64,000 nucleotides of DNA from Takifugu bimaculatus. Taxonomy: Eukaryota; Chordata; Actinopteri; Tetraodontiformes; Tetraodontidae. This document shows, piece by piece, positions 1 to 10,893 of this stretch. The notes beneath the pieces were generated by a model, which was not told the DNA's origin, did not search any database, and worked only from the letters and a program-made list of their open reading frames with translations. The first letter of the stretch is position 1. Every line of letters starts with the position of its first letter. Made by a program: the position numbers and the translations under genes. Location of the stretch: assembly GCA_004026145.2 (NCBI GenBank), contig CP034979.1, positions 7,085,888 through 7,149,887 of the forward strand, in the 5' to 3' direction.

Positions 1-239
1 ATTGTTGTCATTCAGTGTTATCAGGAGGTCGGAAGAATTCTGCCAGAACCTCCAAGATGTTGATGCAAGATGCTGCAGCTAAAGTTTTGGCAAATAAGCC
101 AGCTGTCACATGACTCTGCTGGTTTGTCTTCATTGGAGTCTGGATTAACTTCTTCTGCTGATCTTAAAGGTCCACAGAGGCTCCATCATATGTGAAGAAG
201 CTAACAGCACCAGATCATCTGAGGAGGCCACTCCTGTCT

Positions 240-475
240 CAGAGTGTTGTTTATTGCTGGTTCCATAGCCTTTAGCAATGGGATGGGGGGCCAAGCATTT
301 AGCAATCAGCCCCCCTGCTGAGGAACCAGTCCCCTGTCCAGGAATTCCTCTCTACTTTAAGATGAAGATGAAAAAATTTCTCTGTGATAAGGTTGAGAGT
401 AGCTCTGTAGCTACAGTCATTATGCTAGCTAAACTAACCTTTATCATCAGTTTAGCTAAGCTGCTATAAACTGAT
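240..475 (+). mobile_element. L2-type LINE fragment (end of ORF2)
   Basis: Bases around 288-345 match closely the end of the reverse-transcriptase ORF of the L2-like LINE at 26,430-26,510. Both share the stretch reading GGGGGGCC-AGCATTTAG, then CAGCCCCCCTGCT, GGAACCAG and CCCTGTCCAGG. It encodes the remnant of the conserved C-terminal segment (…APLLWNQLPVQ…) of that family, with frameshifts. It is a short, decayed, 5'-truncated relic. Confidence 0.6.
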
Positions 476-973
476 GCTGCTATCTGCCTCTCCCCTTTTC
501 TTTCTCTATATCTATCTACAGCAGAGGTGCTCAATACGTCCATCGCAATCTACCGGTTGCTGAGAAAGAGAAAAGGGAAAGTCCCAGTTGTTTTTCACAA
601 TAGCAAAAAATCTACATAATTAATTATGTTGTGTTGTGCAACATATGCAGTTATGCAACATACATCAACATAAATGGTAAGAATCCTCAATAGTTTTCTA
701 AATAAATATAATGGGTCAATCATATTAACTTGGTCATTTCATAACTAGCTCGCATGCTGAAAAATCTACAGCTACAACTATCATGACCCCCATAGTTGCA
801 CTCTGATGTGCACTGTGTGAAATGTACGGTGTATGTGTCTCTTCTGAAAATGGCCAAGTTTTGTTTTATTTGTACCTTTAGTTGAAATGAGAATGATGCC
901 TGGAGTGCCTGATTCTTTGGAAACTGGGGAAAAGAGTAAAACGTTTTGTTTCGAGGAGTAAAACCAGTTTCTT

Positions 974-1047
974 CTCCTTGATATCAGACAGTAGAGTCTA
1001 CTGTCTGATATCAAGGAGACTGTCTGATATCAAGGAGAAGAAACTGG
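974..1047. repeat. Perfect 22-bp inverted repeat (hairpin) plus third copy
   Basis: Bases 974-995 and 997-1018 are exact reverse complements around a single central G at 996. A third copy of the right arm follows at 1020-1047 and extends the pairing to the left arm, starting near 965. The region can form a long cruciform or hairpin. No gene is associated with it. Confidence 0.92.
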
Positions 1048-1354
1048 CTTTACTGAGTAGAGGATTTGCATCTCCGCCCTTCTGGGCTGCTGTTGTGTAT
1101 AAATGAAACACACATCCATCCAACCAAGAGGGGTATATATGATTTCTGCCTGCAGGGAGGGGAGGAGGAGGAAGAAGGAAGGAGGGAGAGGAGGAAGATG
1201 GGAGGAAAATGAGGGGGAGGATCTGCAAATGTTAGTTATGTGAAATAGGAAAAAGTTTTTGATCATCAGTTTGTGAGGAAAAAAGCTTCAAGAGTCATGA
1301 TGGACAGACACCATGAAAGGATAAATACTGTTGAGTGATGCTGAATGTTTCTAC

Positions 1355-1356
<2 letters not shown>

Positions 1357-1432
<76 letters not shown>

Positions 1433-1489
1433 CACATGTGTGTGTCTGTGTCTGTGTCTGTGTCTGTGTCTGTGTCTGTGTCTGTGTGT
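1357..1489. repeat. Compound microsatellite (GT)n-(TGTGTC)n
   Basis: About 70 bases of pure TG dinucleotides are followed by a CG-containing interruption (GCGCGCGCACA) and then TGTGTC hexamers. Long open frames here on both strands (Cys/Val and His/Thr repeats) are artefacts of the repeat. Confidence 0.97.
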
Positions 1490-1720
1490 GGTGATTCTAC
1501 TAGCAATGGGCATATTTGGGATATGAGGACATTTTGGCTGGTCCTCATAACTTCAAAGGGTTGTTTGGGGTAAAGATCTGGTTTTAGAATTAGGTTTCTG
1601 CTAGGGTTAGGGTTACGGTTAGAGGGTTAGTTGTGATGGATAGGGTCAGGAGCTTTGTAGTGTATCATGCCTCACAACGATAGAAGTACAAAGATGTGTG
1701 TACAGATTGGTATCTGAAAG
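1490..1720. repeat. GT-flanked dispersed repeat with GGGTTAGGGTT tracts, copy 1
   Basis: This stretch lies between two GT-rich segments. It contains GGTCCTCATAACTTCAAAGG, then degenerate TTAGGG-like tracts (GCTAGGGTTAGGGTTACGG), then ATAGAAGTACAAAGATGTGT. The layout resembles a non-coding repeat associated with GT microsatellites in fish genomes. A second, more diverged copy lies at 7,722-8,010. Function unknown. Confidence 0.6.
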
Positions 1721-2127
1721 TTTTGCATTGCTCAACCCAGTATATTCACACTCTGAGGATCACACTTCCACCTGAGCTCCAGACATCGACAGTGTCTGTC
1801 TGTGTGAGCAGAAATTCAGTTTCAAAGCAACAAGAATTCATCACTCTCACAGTCCCTCAAAGCACAGTGAAGTTGTCGTGGTTACAATAACTGTTTGCCT
1901 GAGCTACACGTGCCCATTTGTCTGTTTGCCTCCTTCCTTCCTGACTGGACTCCAGCGGTTCAGCAGTCTCCTTCTGTTGGTGTTTAGTGCTGTTCTTTGC
2001 TGGCTTGTCTGCCTGTTCTGACTGAGCACCCACTAACAACCGTCGGATAATAAAGCTTACAAACCAGTGTTTCTGCACCGAGATCCTTCTGTCCAGTCTA
2101 TGTACCAGAACAGCAGGTACATTTTTG
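1721..2127. other. Intergenic, nothing recognised
   Basis: Unique-looking sequence with no open frame that resembles a known protein, and no RNA gene seen. Confidence 0.5.
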
Positions 2128-2241
2128 GGATGTTCACCAAGACAGACACAGACACACACCCATGCACACAGACACACACACACAAAGACACACACCCATG
2201 CACGCACACACACACACAACACACACACACACACACACACA
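2128..2241. repeat. CA-rich microsatellite
   Basis: Imperfect CACACA/GACACA tracts, with CCATGCACACA units repeated at about 2,159 and 2,198. Confidence 0.95.
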
Positions 2242-2818
2242 TTCAGTAAGGATGTGATGTGAGTTGCAGGTTGTAGGTCATATCTTTAAAACTCTGCCAT
2301 GGCAGTCCGTGTTTTAACAAGTTAACAAGACTGAAAGTTTTGCCATGTGACGTCTTGCTCTACAGTTCACTGTTGAGCAACAGATCAATGGGAATTCGAA
2401 CCAGCAACCTATTGAAACAGCTGCAGAAGAAAGACAAAAGTCATAATAAAACTGATAAATATTCTTTCAAAAACAACCCTAAACAGACAAGGGAAAGCAG
2501 TTTAATTGGAGATAAAATGTTTCTGTAGCAACAGTAGGTTTCCATCGTAACTGATGATCAGTGGACAACCGGACATTGAGCAATTTGGTTGTATGCTCAG
2601 AACCGGGTGGTGAATCCAGCAAGCTCCAGCTTGGAGATGTTGTGCTGATTACTGAAGGACGCTCTGCTGATGCGACTGCTCGGACTTCCTTCTTTTCTCA
2701 GCCACAACTTCCTGTTCAAAACACACAATATACATCACGGCAACAAGGTGAATGTGACAAGGTGACTGAGATGTCTGCTTGAAATCTGTCCTGTTAACCA
2801 CAACACTTATTTTTAATA

Positions 2819-2966
2819 TGAAGAGAGAGGGAGAGAGAGGAGAAGGAAAGAGGAGAGGGAGAGAGAGAGAAAGAGAGAGGGAGAGGAGAGGAGAGGAGAG
2901 GAGAGGAGAGGAGAGGAGAGGAGAGGAGAGGAGAGGAGAGGAGAGGAGAGGAGAGGAGAGGAGAGC
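2819..2966. repeat. GA-rich microsatellite, (GAGAG)n pentamer
   Basis: Purine-only stretch. From about 2,880 it is a nearly pure GGAGA pentanucleotide array of some 85 bases. The Arg/Glu-rich open frame through it is a repeat artefact. Confidence 0.97.
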
Positions 2967-3848
2967 ATTTGCCTGTCAGCAGTGTAGCTAATCTATGCTA
3001 ACCCTCTAAACTCCTATCAGAGATTGCCAATAGAAAAACTGCATCCCTCATCCCTCCATCTGCTATCCTTGTTCATCAGCTCTAACCCCATTTCCATCCC
3101 CCAACAGGAGATGAGGTAATTGCCTTTTTTTGCCTAACCCAATAATGTCTCAACTTTACCCGGCCAGTACTGCAGGGTGTGAAAAACAAACACACAGCCC
3201 ATAATTTCTGATCCCCTGACCTTGACCCTCTTGCCCTCTGGAGCACTAGGCCCTGCCCCTGTCAGTCATGGGGGATTTTGGTTTTTGTGGAAAAAAATCA
3301 AGTTTCTGCTTTGTACTGACATTTGCTCCACCCTGCGAGATGGACCCTGGACTTGTCCCACCACCGTCCCGCCGGACGTGTTCCTGACCCATCCCACCAG
3401 GCCAAGCCGCTGGCCCTGCTCCTCTGTGTACTTAGGGGAAAAAGAAGTGACGTCAATGTTTGTCAAAAGTGGACAATTTGATCAAAGTGAAACAGAAACT
3501 CACCATCCTGAAACAGACTCCTGTTGCCATGGAGACAAATAGAAAATAACACATTCAGAACTCAGCAGGTCAAACAGGCAACACATTCAACAGCAGCATT
3601 TTTTAAAAAAAAGTTTGACATTTTCCACATTAACATTAACTGAATAACTTTCCTCAGACTTTTACTACCTTCATCATCAGAATAAAGCTTCATCTGACTG
3701 TGACTTGTCAAATTAAACATGTCCTGATGGTGTTTGGGTCAATAGAACCGTGAAAGTCCAGAACATGAGCCCACGATGGGGTGAGAATGGCCTCGGGCTG
3801 ATTGTTCTCATTGGCCTCATTTCCATCATAGTTCCAGCAGGACTGAAG
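2967..3848. other. Intergenic, nothing recognised
   Basis: Mixed-composition DNA with short open frames only. None carries a recognisable domain. Confidence 0.5.
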
Positions 3849-4547
3849 CTCTGTCCTCCTCTGAGTCCTCCTCTAAGTCCGCCCCTGAGTCCTGCTCTGA
3901 GTCCTCTCCTGAGTCCTGCTGAGTCCTCCTCTAAGTCCTCCTCTGAGTTGTGCTCTGAGTGCTCTCCTGAGTCCTCCTCTAATTCCTGCTGTGAGTCCTC
4001 TCCTGAGTCCTCTCCTGAGTCCTCCTCTAAGTCCTCCTCTGAGTCCTGCTCTGAGTGCTCTCCTGAGTCCTCCTCTAATTCCTGCTGTGAGTCTTCTCCT
4101 GAGTCCTGCTGTGAGTCCTCCTCTGAGTCCTCTCCTGAGTCCTGCTCTGAGTCCTCCTCTAAGTTCTCCTCTGAGTCCTGCTCTGAATGCTCTCCTGAGT
4201 CCTCCTCTAATTCCTGCTGTGAGTCTTCTCCTGAGTCCTGCTGTGAGTCCTCCTCTGAGTCCTGCTCTGAGTCCTCTCCTGAGTCCTGCTCTGAGTCCTC
4301 TCCTGAGTCCTCCTCTAAGTCCTCCTCTGAGTCCTGCTCTGAGTGCTCTCCTGAGTCCTCCTCTAATTCCTGCTGTGAGTCTTCTTCTGAGTCCTGCTGT
4401 GAGTCCTCCTCTGAGTCCTGCTCTGAGTCCTCTCCTGAGTCCTGCTCTGAGTCCTCTCCTGTGTCCTCCTCTAAGTCCTCCTCTGAGTGCTCTCCTGAGT
4501 CCTCCTCTAATTCCTGCTGTGAGTCTTCTCCTGAGTCCTGCTGTGAG
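3849..4547. repeat. GAGTCCTSYTCT minisatellite (~700 bp) with higher-order repeat
   Basis: A tandem array of 12- and 15-base variants of CTGAGTCCTCCT / CTGCTCTGAGT. A longer block, beginning at GAGTCCTGCTCTGAGTGCTC, recurs at about 4,036, 4,165 and 4,330. Because the units are multiples of three and lack stop triplets, several frames stay open: Ser/Glu/Cys-rich and Ser/Pro/Leu-rich on +, and Glu/Asp/Ser/Gln-rich or Arg/Gly/Leu-rich on -. Nothing marks any frame as a real gene: no flanking domain, splice context or frame-specific constraint is visible. Confidence 0.93.
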
Positions 4548-6019
4548 GCACTTGGGTGTACAGAACTTCCTTGTGTTTCTCTGCTCTGTGAAGCGCCTGA
4601 AGCCCACAAGGCAACCTGAGATGCATTCGAATTGCAGTGCTGTCAGATTGAACCATGCCCCTAGAGGTTAGATGTGACATTAACACGATGGAACAAAGGC
4701 TAACTGGTTAGCCTAGTGAATAGCATCGGTGTGTGTGAAGCACATGGACACTTTCCATCTTTTAACATGTTTGTAATTTTTTTTACTTAATTTTGAAAAT
4801 GTATTTCTGAGTGTTGCTCTGCCACAGAAAAGTTGATAGTTCTAAATTTAGAGGCTGCAGAAGGACTGAGAGCAACTCTTTTCTAAATTTAGAGTGAGAT
4901 CATATTCAAGCCTTAGAGCTTCAGAGCAGAGCAGCAAAGTGAAGAAGAGTTTGAAGGACAGACCTTGAACACGGCCAAAGATCTCAAAGTCCACTGAAAT
5001 AAGATTATTTCCTTCTGATTGAGACATCCTGATAAAAATCCTATAGTTCAGAATAGGAACAAATATGTCCTCCTCGGAGGGGACGATGGTCTTTGGAGTT
5101 CCCTCCCCCCTACCATGATCATAAGTGCATTATCTCATTTTATTTTTTTAATCTCTTTACATATATTTTATTTTTCAATGTTATTGTGTGCTTTTCACAT
5201 TTTACTTGTTTTGTGTCCTGGGTTTTTCAGGAAGACACCTTTAAATCAAATGTTTTATTATCAGTAGTATTGATTCATTTCACCTTTATACACGAAACCT
5301 CATGGATAACCACAAGATGTCAGCAACAACACACTGAGCACAACCGAACAGTAGTAACAGGCCATGCTGCTAATGTGTTCTCCCTGAGGGCTGTTCCCAT
5401 GACAACCACATGACAGAAGACATCATGAGATCTTCAGAAGGCTGAGGGAAAAACTGAAGGCCAGATGTTTTTACTTTCTGAATTTGATATAAAACTATAA
5501 CTGTAACGCTGGAGCAGTCCAGCCAGGTGATCTTCACCCACCAGAGTGCTGAATGGATCCATGAGGTCCTGCAGGTTTCAGAGTCTCTCACTTTTTCATA
5601 TGTTGATACTTGGCCCAGTGTTAAAGCAACTTGGGCAACTGTTGCAGCCTGCAGCCTTCTTAGGTTTCTCGTTGGTGATTTTCTGTTGTTTTTCTCTGGG
5701 AACCTCTCAGGTTCTCTCAGGCTGGATACAGACACATTCAGGTCTCTGCAGAGATGTTTGATATGGTTCCTGTCAGGGTTCTTCACAGCCGTTTCTTGGG
5801 TCTTAGCTGAAGGTTAGTATCTTGTTGGAAGGTGAACTTTCTTGCCAGTTTGAGGCTTTTAATGCTCAACATTTAATCAGGGATTTCTGCTTGGTTCCAT
5901 CAGAAGTTGTGTATGTTGTGCTGCAGCAGAGTACCAATGGCTTGACTGCTGTCGTCCAGGGGGCACTGTCACAGTAACGGCTGCTAAATCTGACAGTAAC
6001 CAAGTTGATGCAGAACTAT
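4548..6019. other. Intergenic with one low-copy repeat segment
   Basis: No gene recognised. Bases 5,710-5,786 are an imperfect copy (by eye about 80% identical) of 41,363-41,439, so this stretch holds at least one dispersed repeat of unknown class. A 138-codon open frame on - (5,370-5,786) covers it but matches no family I can name. Confidence 0.5.
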
Positions 6020-6245
6020 TTCCCATACACACACAATCACACACATTCAGACACACACTCACACATACAAACACACACTTACATACAGACAGACAAACAT
6101 ACACAGACACACGCTCAAACTCACGCACATACACACACACACTATCACACACACACGGACACATACACGCACAGATGCTTGCACACACACTCACACACGA
6201 AGATACACACACATGCAAACTCACACACACATACACACACATGCA
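6020..6245. repeat. CA-rich microsatellite
   Basis: About 225 bases of imperfect ACACAC/ACATACAC/ACTCACAC repeats. Confidence 0.95.
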
Positions 6246-6497
6246 GGCTCAGGACTAATTCAGAATCCTCATAATTTCTTCATTGTAACAGACTTAAGTC
6301 TAGTTTTGATTTTTTAATTAAAGAAAAAAAAATCTAAACTTTAAACTTTCTTCAGGGTAAGATGTTAAACGACTAAGAATACCTTCTTGTTGTCTGGTTG
6401 TCATGGAGACAATCTAACTGGAGATTTGTCATCTATGACATCATTTATCACCATGGATGAGTCTGTTTGCATACATGTGTAAACACTCTTGGATACG

Positions 6498-6560
6498 TGT
6501 GTGTGTGTGTTTGTGTGTGTGTGTGCATGTGTGTGTGTGTGTGTGTGTGTGGACGTGTGT
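6498..6560. repeat. (GT)n microsatellite
   Basis: Imperfect TG dinucleotide tract interrupted by TTTG and CATG. Confidence 0.93.
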
Positions 6561-6645
6561 GTTTACACTTGAATGAGCCTTCTGTTCAGTGTGCAGTCAC
6601 TCTCAGTGAGCTGGGTTTTTAGGTCGCAGTGTTCTTTCTGCTGCA

Positions 6646-6646
6646 G

Positions 6647-6688
<42 letters not shown>
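6646..6688. repeat. (CA)n microsatellite
   Basis: About 20 uninterrupted CA units. A smaller CA tract follows at 6,917-6,949. Confidence 0.95.
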
Positions 6689-6690
<2 letters not shown>

Positions 6691-6949
6691 CAAGATGTTG
6701 GGTGCTATTGTGCACAGGGCTGTTGAGTGTGGCTGAGTGGGGGTTGCAGTGGTCTCTGTATGTTTAAGGGGGTCCCAGGGGTCTTGTCATGTATACATAT
6801 AGAGTACAGAGCCAAGCTGGAGTGTGTGTGTGTGTGTTTGGTGACATTACTAAAAGGAGTGGACATATTACACAGCATTGGGTACTTTAACCCCTCCAGC
6901 ATTGAATATGTGCGCACACCACACACACACACAAACACACACACACACC

Positions 6950-7721
6950 CTTGAGATAACACACAGTCAGAGAAATGATACAAAGATTGTAATTGGATGT
7001 GACAGCCACAGTAAATCTTTAACTGCATACTGCATCTACTGTATGGTAGACTGTTTGCTGATGAACTTTATGCACGTTGTGGTCACATGATCATGACGTG
7101 TAAATAAACCCCCCAGTGTCAGACTCACATTTTGCTGATAAATGGCATAATGTTCCAAACATGTCATCCAGGACTGTAAACCCAAGCAGGTCAGTGTTTA
7201 CCCACACAACTGCTGTGTGCCTGCCAGGAGGATGATCATCCACTTCACAAGGACGAGACATTTGACCTTTCTAGTCATAAAATGCAGCATTGCAGTCAAT
7301 GTTCCTAGTCGAGGATTCAAAGCTGTGGAACCAGGTCCAGGATGCGAAAAAAGTCTGGTCCTGTATGTCTGTTGTGTTTCTTGTTCTGTGTGTCTGTTGT
7401 GTTCTGCCTGTTTCAGGAGGATGGTTCCCTGCTCCCCTGGTCGCCTGCTCAGCTGAACTCTGTCTGAACCATAACTTGAACCCTGGCTGAACTTGGATAA
7501 ACTGACCCATTAATCTACTTTAGCTGTCAAGTGTTTGTGGAGGCCTGTGATGGATATAGGTGAGTCCACATGGTCCAGTGAGGGCTGGAGTCACCAGCAG
7601 CTGATGCACCTGAACAGTTTTAATCACAAGTTTTGGATCATTTGCTTTTCAAATTGTATATTTCATTATGTTTTGTTGGGGTTTTTTGTAAATTTGAATG
7701 AGTTGAAAGACACGTGCAAAT
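6950..7721. other. Intergenic, nothing recognised
   Basis: No coding or RNA gene signature found. Confidence 0.5.
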
Positions 7722-8010
7722 GTGTGTGTTTGTGAGTGTGTGTGTTTTTCTACTTGCTACATACTGATTCGCAAAATCCTCATTCAATTAGCAAAGTGAG
7801 GACATCGTTGAGACATTTTGGGGAAGTGAGGTCATTTTTGCCCATTCTCAGAAATTCAAAAGATTGTTTGAGGGTCAAAACTTGGTTTAACGTTTGAGGT
7901 TAGGACTGAGTCTAGGTCAGAGTTCGGAGTCAGTTGGGATGGTCAGGGTTAGGTTAGGGGATGGGCGTCTGTTGTCTATGAAAGTCACCAAAAAGATGAT
8001 CATCCACACA
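7722..8010. repeat. GT-flanked dispersed repeat, copy 2
   Basis: Starts in a GT tract and contains AAATTCAAAAGATTGTTTGA, GGGTCAAAACTTGGTTT and degenerate GGTTAGG tracts near 7,945. These are in the same order as in the element at 1,490-1,720, but more diverged. Confidence 0.5.
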
Positions 8011-8675
8011 CAGGCTTCATGCAGATTACACATGCACATATTATTAAGGGAGGGTTTCCAGATTGAGGATACTGCCCTGGACAGGTGCTCTGAGTATTTG
8101 TGGGTTCACATTGCTCAAGGGCACCCCAGCACCCCACCACTCAGGCTTAGAAGTAGACCTACCTCTAATAAAACCACACATTAAAAATTTTAGTTTTTAC
8201 ATTATGATGTAAAAAAACAACAACATAGAAAATGTGAAGGGGATCTTGACAGGCAGAAAGAAACCAAACAAACCACTACTGATGTCATCAGATGTTGGCC
8301 ATATTTATGTAGATCAGCCTTATAACTGTAGGACTGTGCTCACATGCATGGACACATGCACATGTGCACCTCCCACTAGCTTTCATCAGTGTTTGTGATG
8401 TAGGTCAGTGTGTGAGAATCCCGCATACGGCCAGGGGGGTTGGGGTTGGGGGTGGGTTTGGGGGGGATCAACCAAATGTTTTGACTTGTAACGGTCATGC
8501 TGCCGTCTCTCTTCCTGATGGCTACGGGGTGTCACTGTGACAACAGTGTTCTCCTTCCTCCTCCTTATTCTCTCTATGACTAGCATGTACATGAGTTTAT
8601 GCATGTGTTTGGTGTGTGATGCCTCACAGCCAAGACTTACATGTATGAATGCACACATAAACGTGCTTTGTGTGC
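8011..8675. other. Intergenic, nothing recognised
   Basis: Includes a G-rich run at about 8,430-8,468. No gene seen. Confidence 0.5.
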
Positions 8676-8824
8676 AGCTGTGTGTCATGTGTCTGCATGT
8701 GTGTGTGTACGTGTATGTGCGTGTGTGTATGTGTGCGTGTGTGTATGTGGGGGTGTGTATATATATGTGCGTGTGTGTGTGTGTGTGTGTATGTGTGTAT
8801 GTATGTGGGGATTGTAGTAGGAGG

Positions 8825-8880
<56 letters not shown>
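8676..8880. repeat. (GT)n-rich microsatellite block
   Basis: Interrupted GTGTGTAT/GTGTGC repeats, ending in about 50 bases of pure GT at 8,827-8,878. Confidence 0.95.
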
Positions 8881-10252
8881 CAACTTCAGTGCCTGGTTCT
8901 ATTAATAGCCTTAAACTCTGGCTGACCTGGAGTCAGCCTGATTTGGTTTGGCGTCTCAGTGTAACGGCTCTGGCTGTAATAATATCAACAATATGGCGGA
9001 TGAAGACCTGGCTCCAGCAGCGCTGGCGTCCCTGTCTGAGGAGCTGTGACACACCAGCCCTGGTTTCTCCATCTGTAGAGTTTAAAGTTGACTGTTATCC
9101 GACTGTTTGCAGACAATACTGTCATATCTGTCACAAGTCATTTGACAGAGCATTTGACAGAGCAACTGAAAATTATCAAAGATACTTGAAATGCATCAAA
9201 ACAGTTTAAGTCAGACTTCCAGGAGCATGATATTAAAAACTCTGGTAGCGGCCAGAGCGCTCAAACCTGTGATGACAGGGGACCATCACAGACCAACAGA
9301 GGGCACCGAGTCTGGACTTCAGCTGTTGAGAAGCTGTTCATGCTTGAAAATAGAACATTAGCAATTCTTGGGAGTAACAGACGGACTGTCACATCCCATC
9401 AGAACTGTGTGCAACCTCTAACTGAAACATCTGACAGTTTTCACGGTTCACAGAACCAGGATGGCTCTGAAAGACGACGGTGAAGTGGATCCACAATGCA
9501 TCATGTACAGGACTGAAAACAGGTTCACATTCAGACTTTTTCCTCAGGTTGATTTTTCAAATATTCTGGATCAGGTAAAACTTGCAAAACTTTTTTTTTT
9601 TACACAATTCCAACATTTTCAACATGACCTGCGTCTGACAGATGAATCCTTCTCCTTCTCCTGAGTCCATCCGTTTCTACCACCGCTTCTGTCTGTTGCT
9701 GCAGGATGAATGGTCACAGAGCAGAACCATGGAGCTGCTCTTCATTGCCAACAACCACCTTTGGTTCAGCAACAACCCGAGTTCACAAGATCACTGAAAC
9801 TTCTCCCTTTCTTTGCTTGTTGCTCAGTCACATAATTCAGTCAAAAGCTGATATACTTTTAACTTTGGTGTTTTAGTCATGTTCCAGTTCTGCAATTTGA
9901 AGTTTTAGTGAAAGTTGCTGATGAATAAGCAAAATTTTATGTGTTGTAATGGCCAAATGTTTATTTTCCACACACTGTATTTTCTTTTATTTTGGAGCTT
10001 TACTTTTATTCATCTTTCATTGATGTAACATTGATGTGTGAACAGTGTAAGCTCCTGGTGACCCCTGAAGTTTTCTGGTGCCTGTCCCCCTTAAAAGAGT
10101 CCCTTCAGGTGTGATGAAGACACATGCGTAAGTCTCAGCGGGGTAATTGCACCAACAGCAGTAACAACAGCAGTAATAACATCAGTAGTAATAGTAAAAG
10201 CACGGTTCACTACCCACTGCTACTAGCAGGAGGCGCTCTAGCCGTAGAGAAA

Positions 10253-10253
<1 letters not shown>
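8881..10253. other. Upstream flank of the forkhead gene
   Basis: No coding gene recognised. This is moderately AT-rich DNA with short unmatched frames. Conserved non-coding elements may be present here, but they cannot be judged without comparison to other fish. Confidence 0.4.
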
Positions 10254-10324
<71 letters not shown>

Positions 10325-10342
10325 TGTGTGTGTGTGTGTGTA
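10254..10342. repeat. (GT)n-(GTGC)n microsatellite
   Basis: A pure GT run, then six GTGC units, then GT again. It lies about 550 bases upstream of the forkhead start codon. Confidence 0.95.
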
Positions 10343-10479
10343 CCTTGGTACAGTGATTTTCATTACTGGACAATCGCGGCGCACTGTCTTGCCTCACACA
10401 CCTCTTTCATTGACAAGCACGCACACCCGCACATCGAATCGCAGGCGGGCGTAGTTTGCTGACGAAAATCCCCGACTAA

Positions 10480-10893
10480 TAATGTGGTTGGGAAAACAAA
10501 GGGCGCGCCTTTTACGCACAAGGTAAGGATTTCTGCACAATTGCGCGCGGAGCGGATGACCGCGCACGTGGGGAAAATTGTGCGTGAGAAGTGCGTGTGT
10601 TGGAATACCGACAGAGAGAGACGAGACGATCTGTTTTCAAAATCACCAAGTTGCTGAAAGCCCTCCTCCTCGTGACGTAGCATCGAGTAGGAACCTCTTT
10701 AATTACTAATTTCTCTCTCGCTCTCCTCCCCCCTCTCTCTCTCGGTGTGTGTGTGCGCGCGCGCGTTTACACGCGCTCTCTCTCTCCATCCATGCGTCCC
10801 TCATCCTCACCCTCCTCTCTCCCCTCTCTGTGTGTCTCTCACAGCAGAGGAGGACGCGCTCGGACTAGACTTTATTTTTATTGGTTTTTATTT
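10480..10893 (+). promoter_or_regulatory. CpG-rich 5' region of the FoxG1-like gene
   Basis: The sequence changes abruptly to CpG-rich (GGGCGCGCC, GCGCGCGG, CGCGCACGTG), and this composition continues through the gene. It is the probable promoter and 5' UTR. It contains a homeodomain-type TAATTA at 10,700-10,705 and long CT-rich tracts (10,712-10,745). No convincing TATA box is seen, and the transcription start cannot be placed. Confidence 0.5.

Noticed and set aside
1295..1573. CRISPR-like or coding interpretation of GT/CA tracts
   Set aside because: These are simple dinucleotide and hexanucleotide microsatellites in a vertebrate genome, without spacers or cas genes.
2380..2425. tRNA- or SINE-like B-box (GGTTCGAATTCCC on -)
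   Set aside because: A single motif without the rest of a tRNA or a SINE tail.
3713..4619. Candidate acidic Ser-rich protein genes on both strands
   Set aside because: Several overlapping frames are open on both strands across one minisatellite. Nothing favours one frame, and the flanks show no conserved protein.
5370..5786. 138-codon - frame considered as a Tc1/mariner transposase relic
   Set aside because: Only one short stretch (RNHIKHLCRDL) recalls the transposase end. The rest does not match, and no inverted termini were found.
9461..9664. 67-codon frame upstream of the forkhead gene
   Set aside because: No family resemblance. It ends in a poly-T-containing stretch, so it is likely chance.
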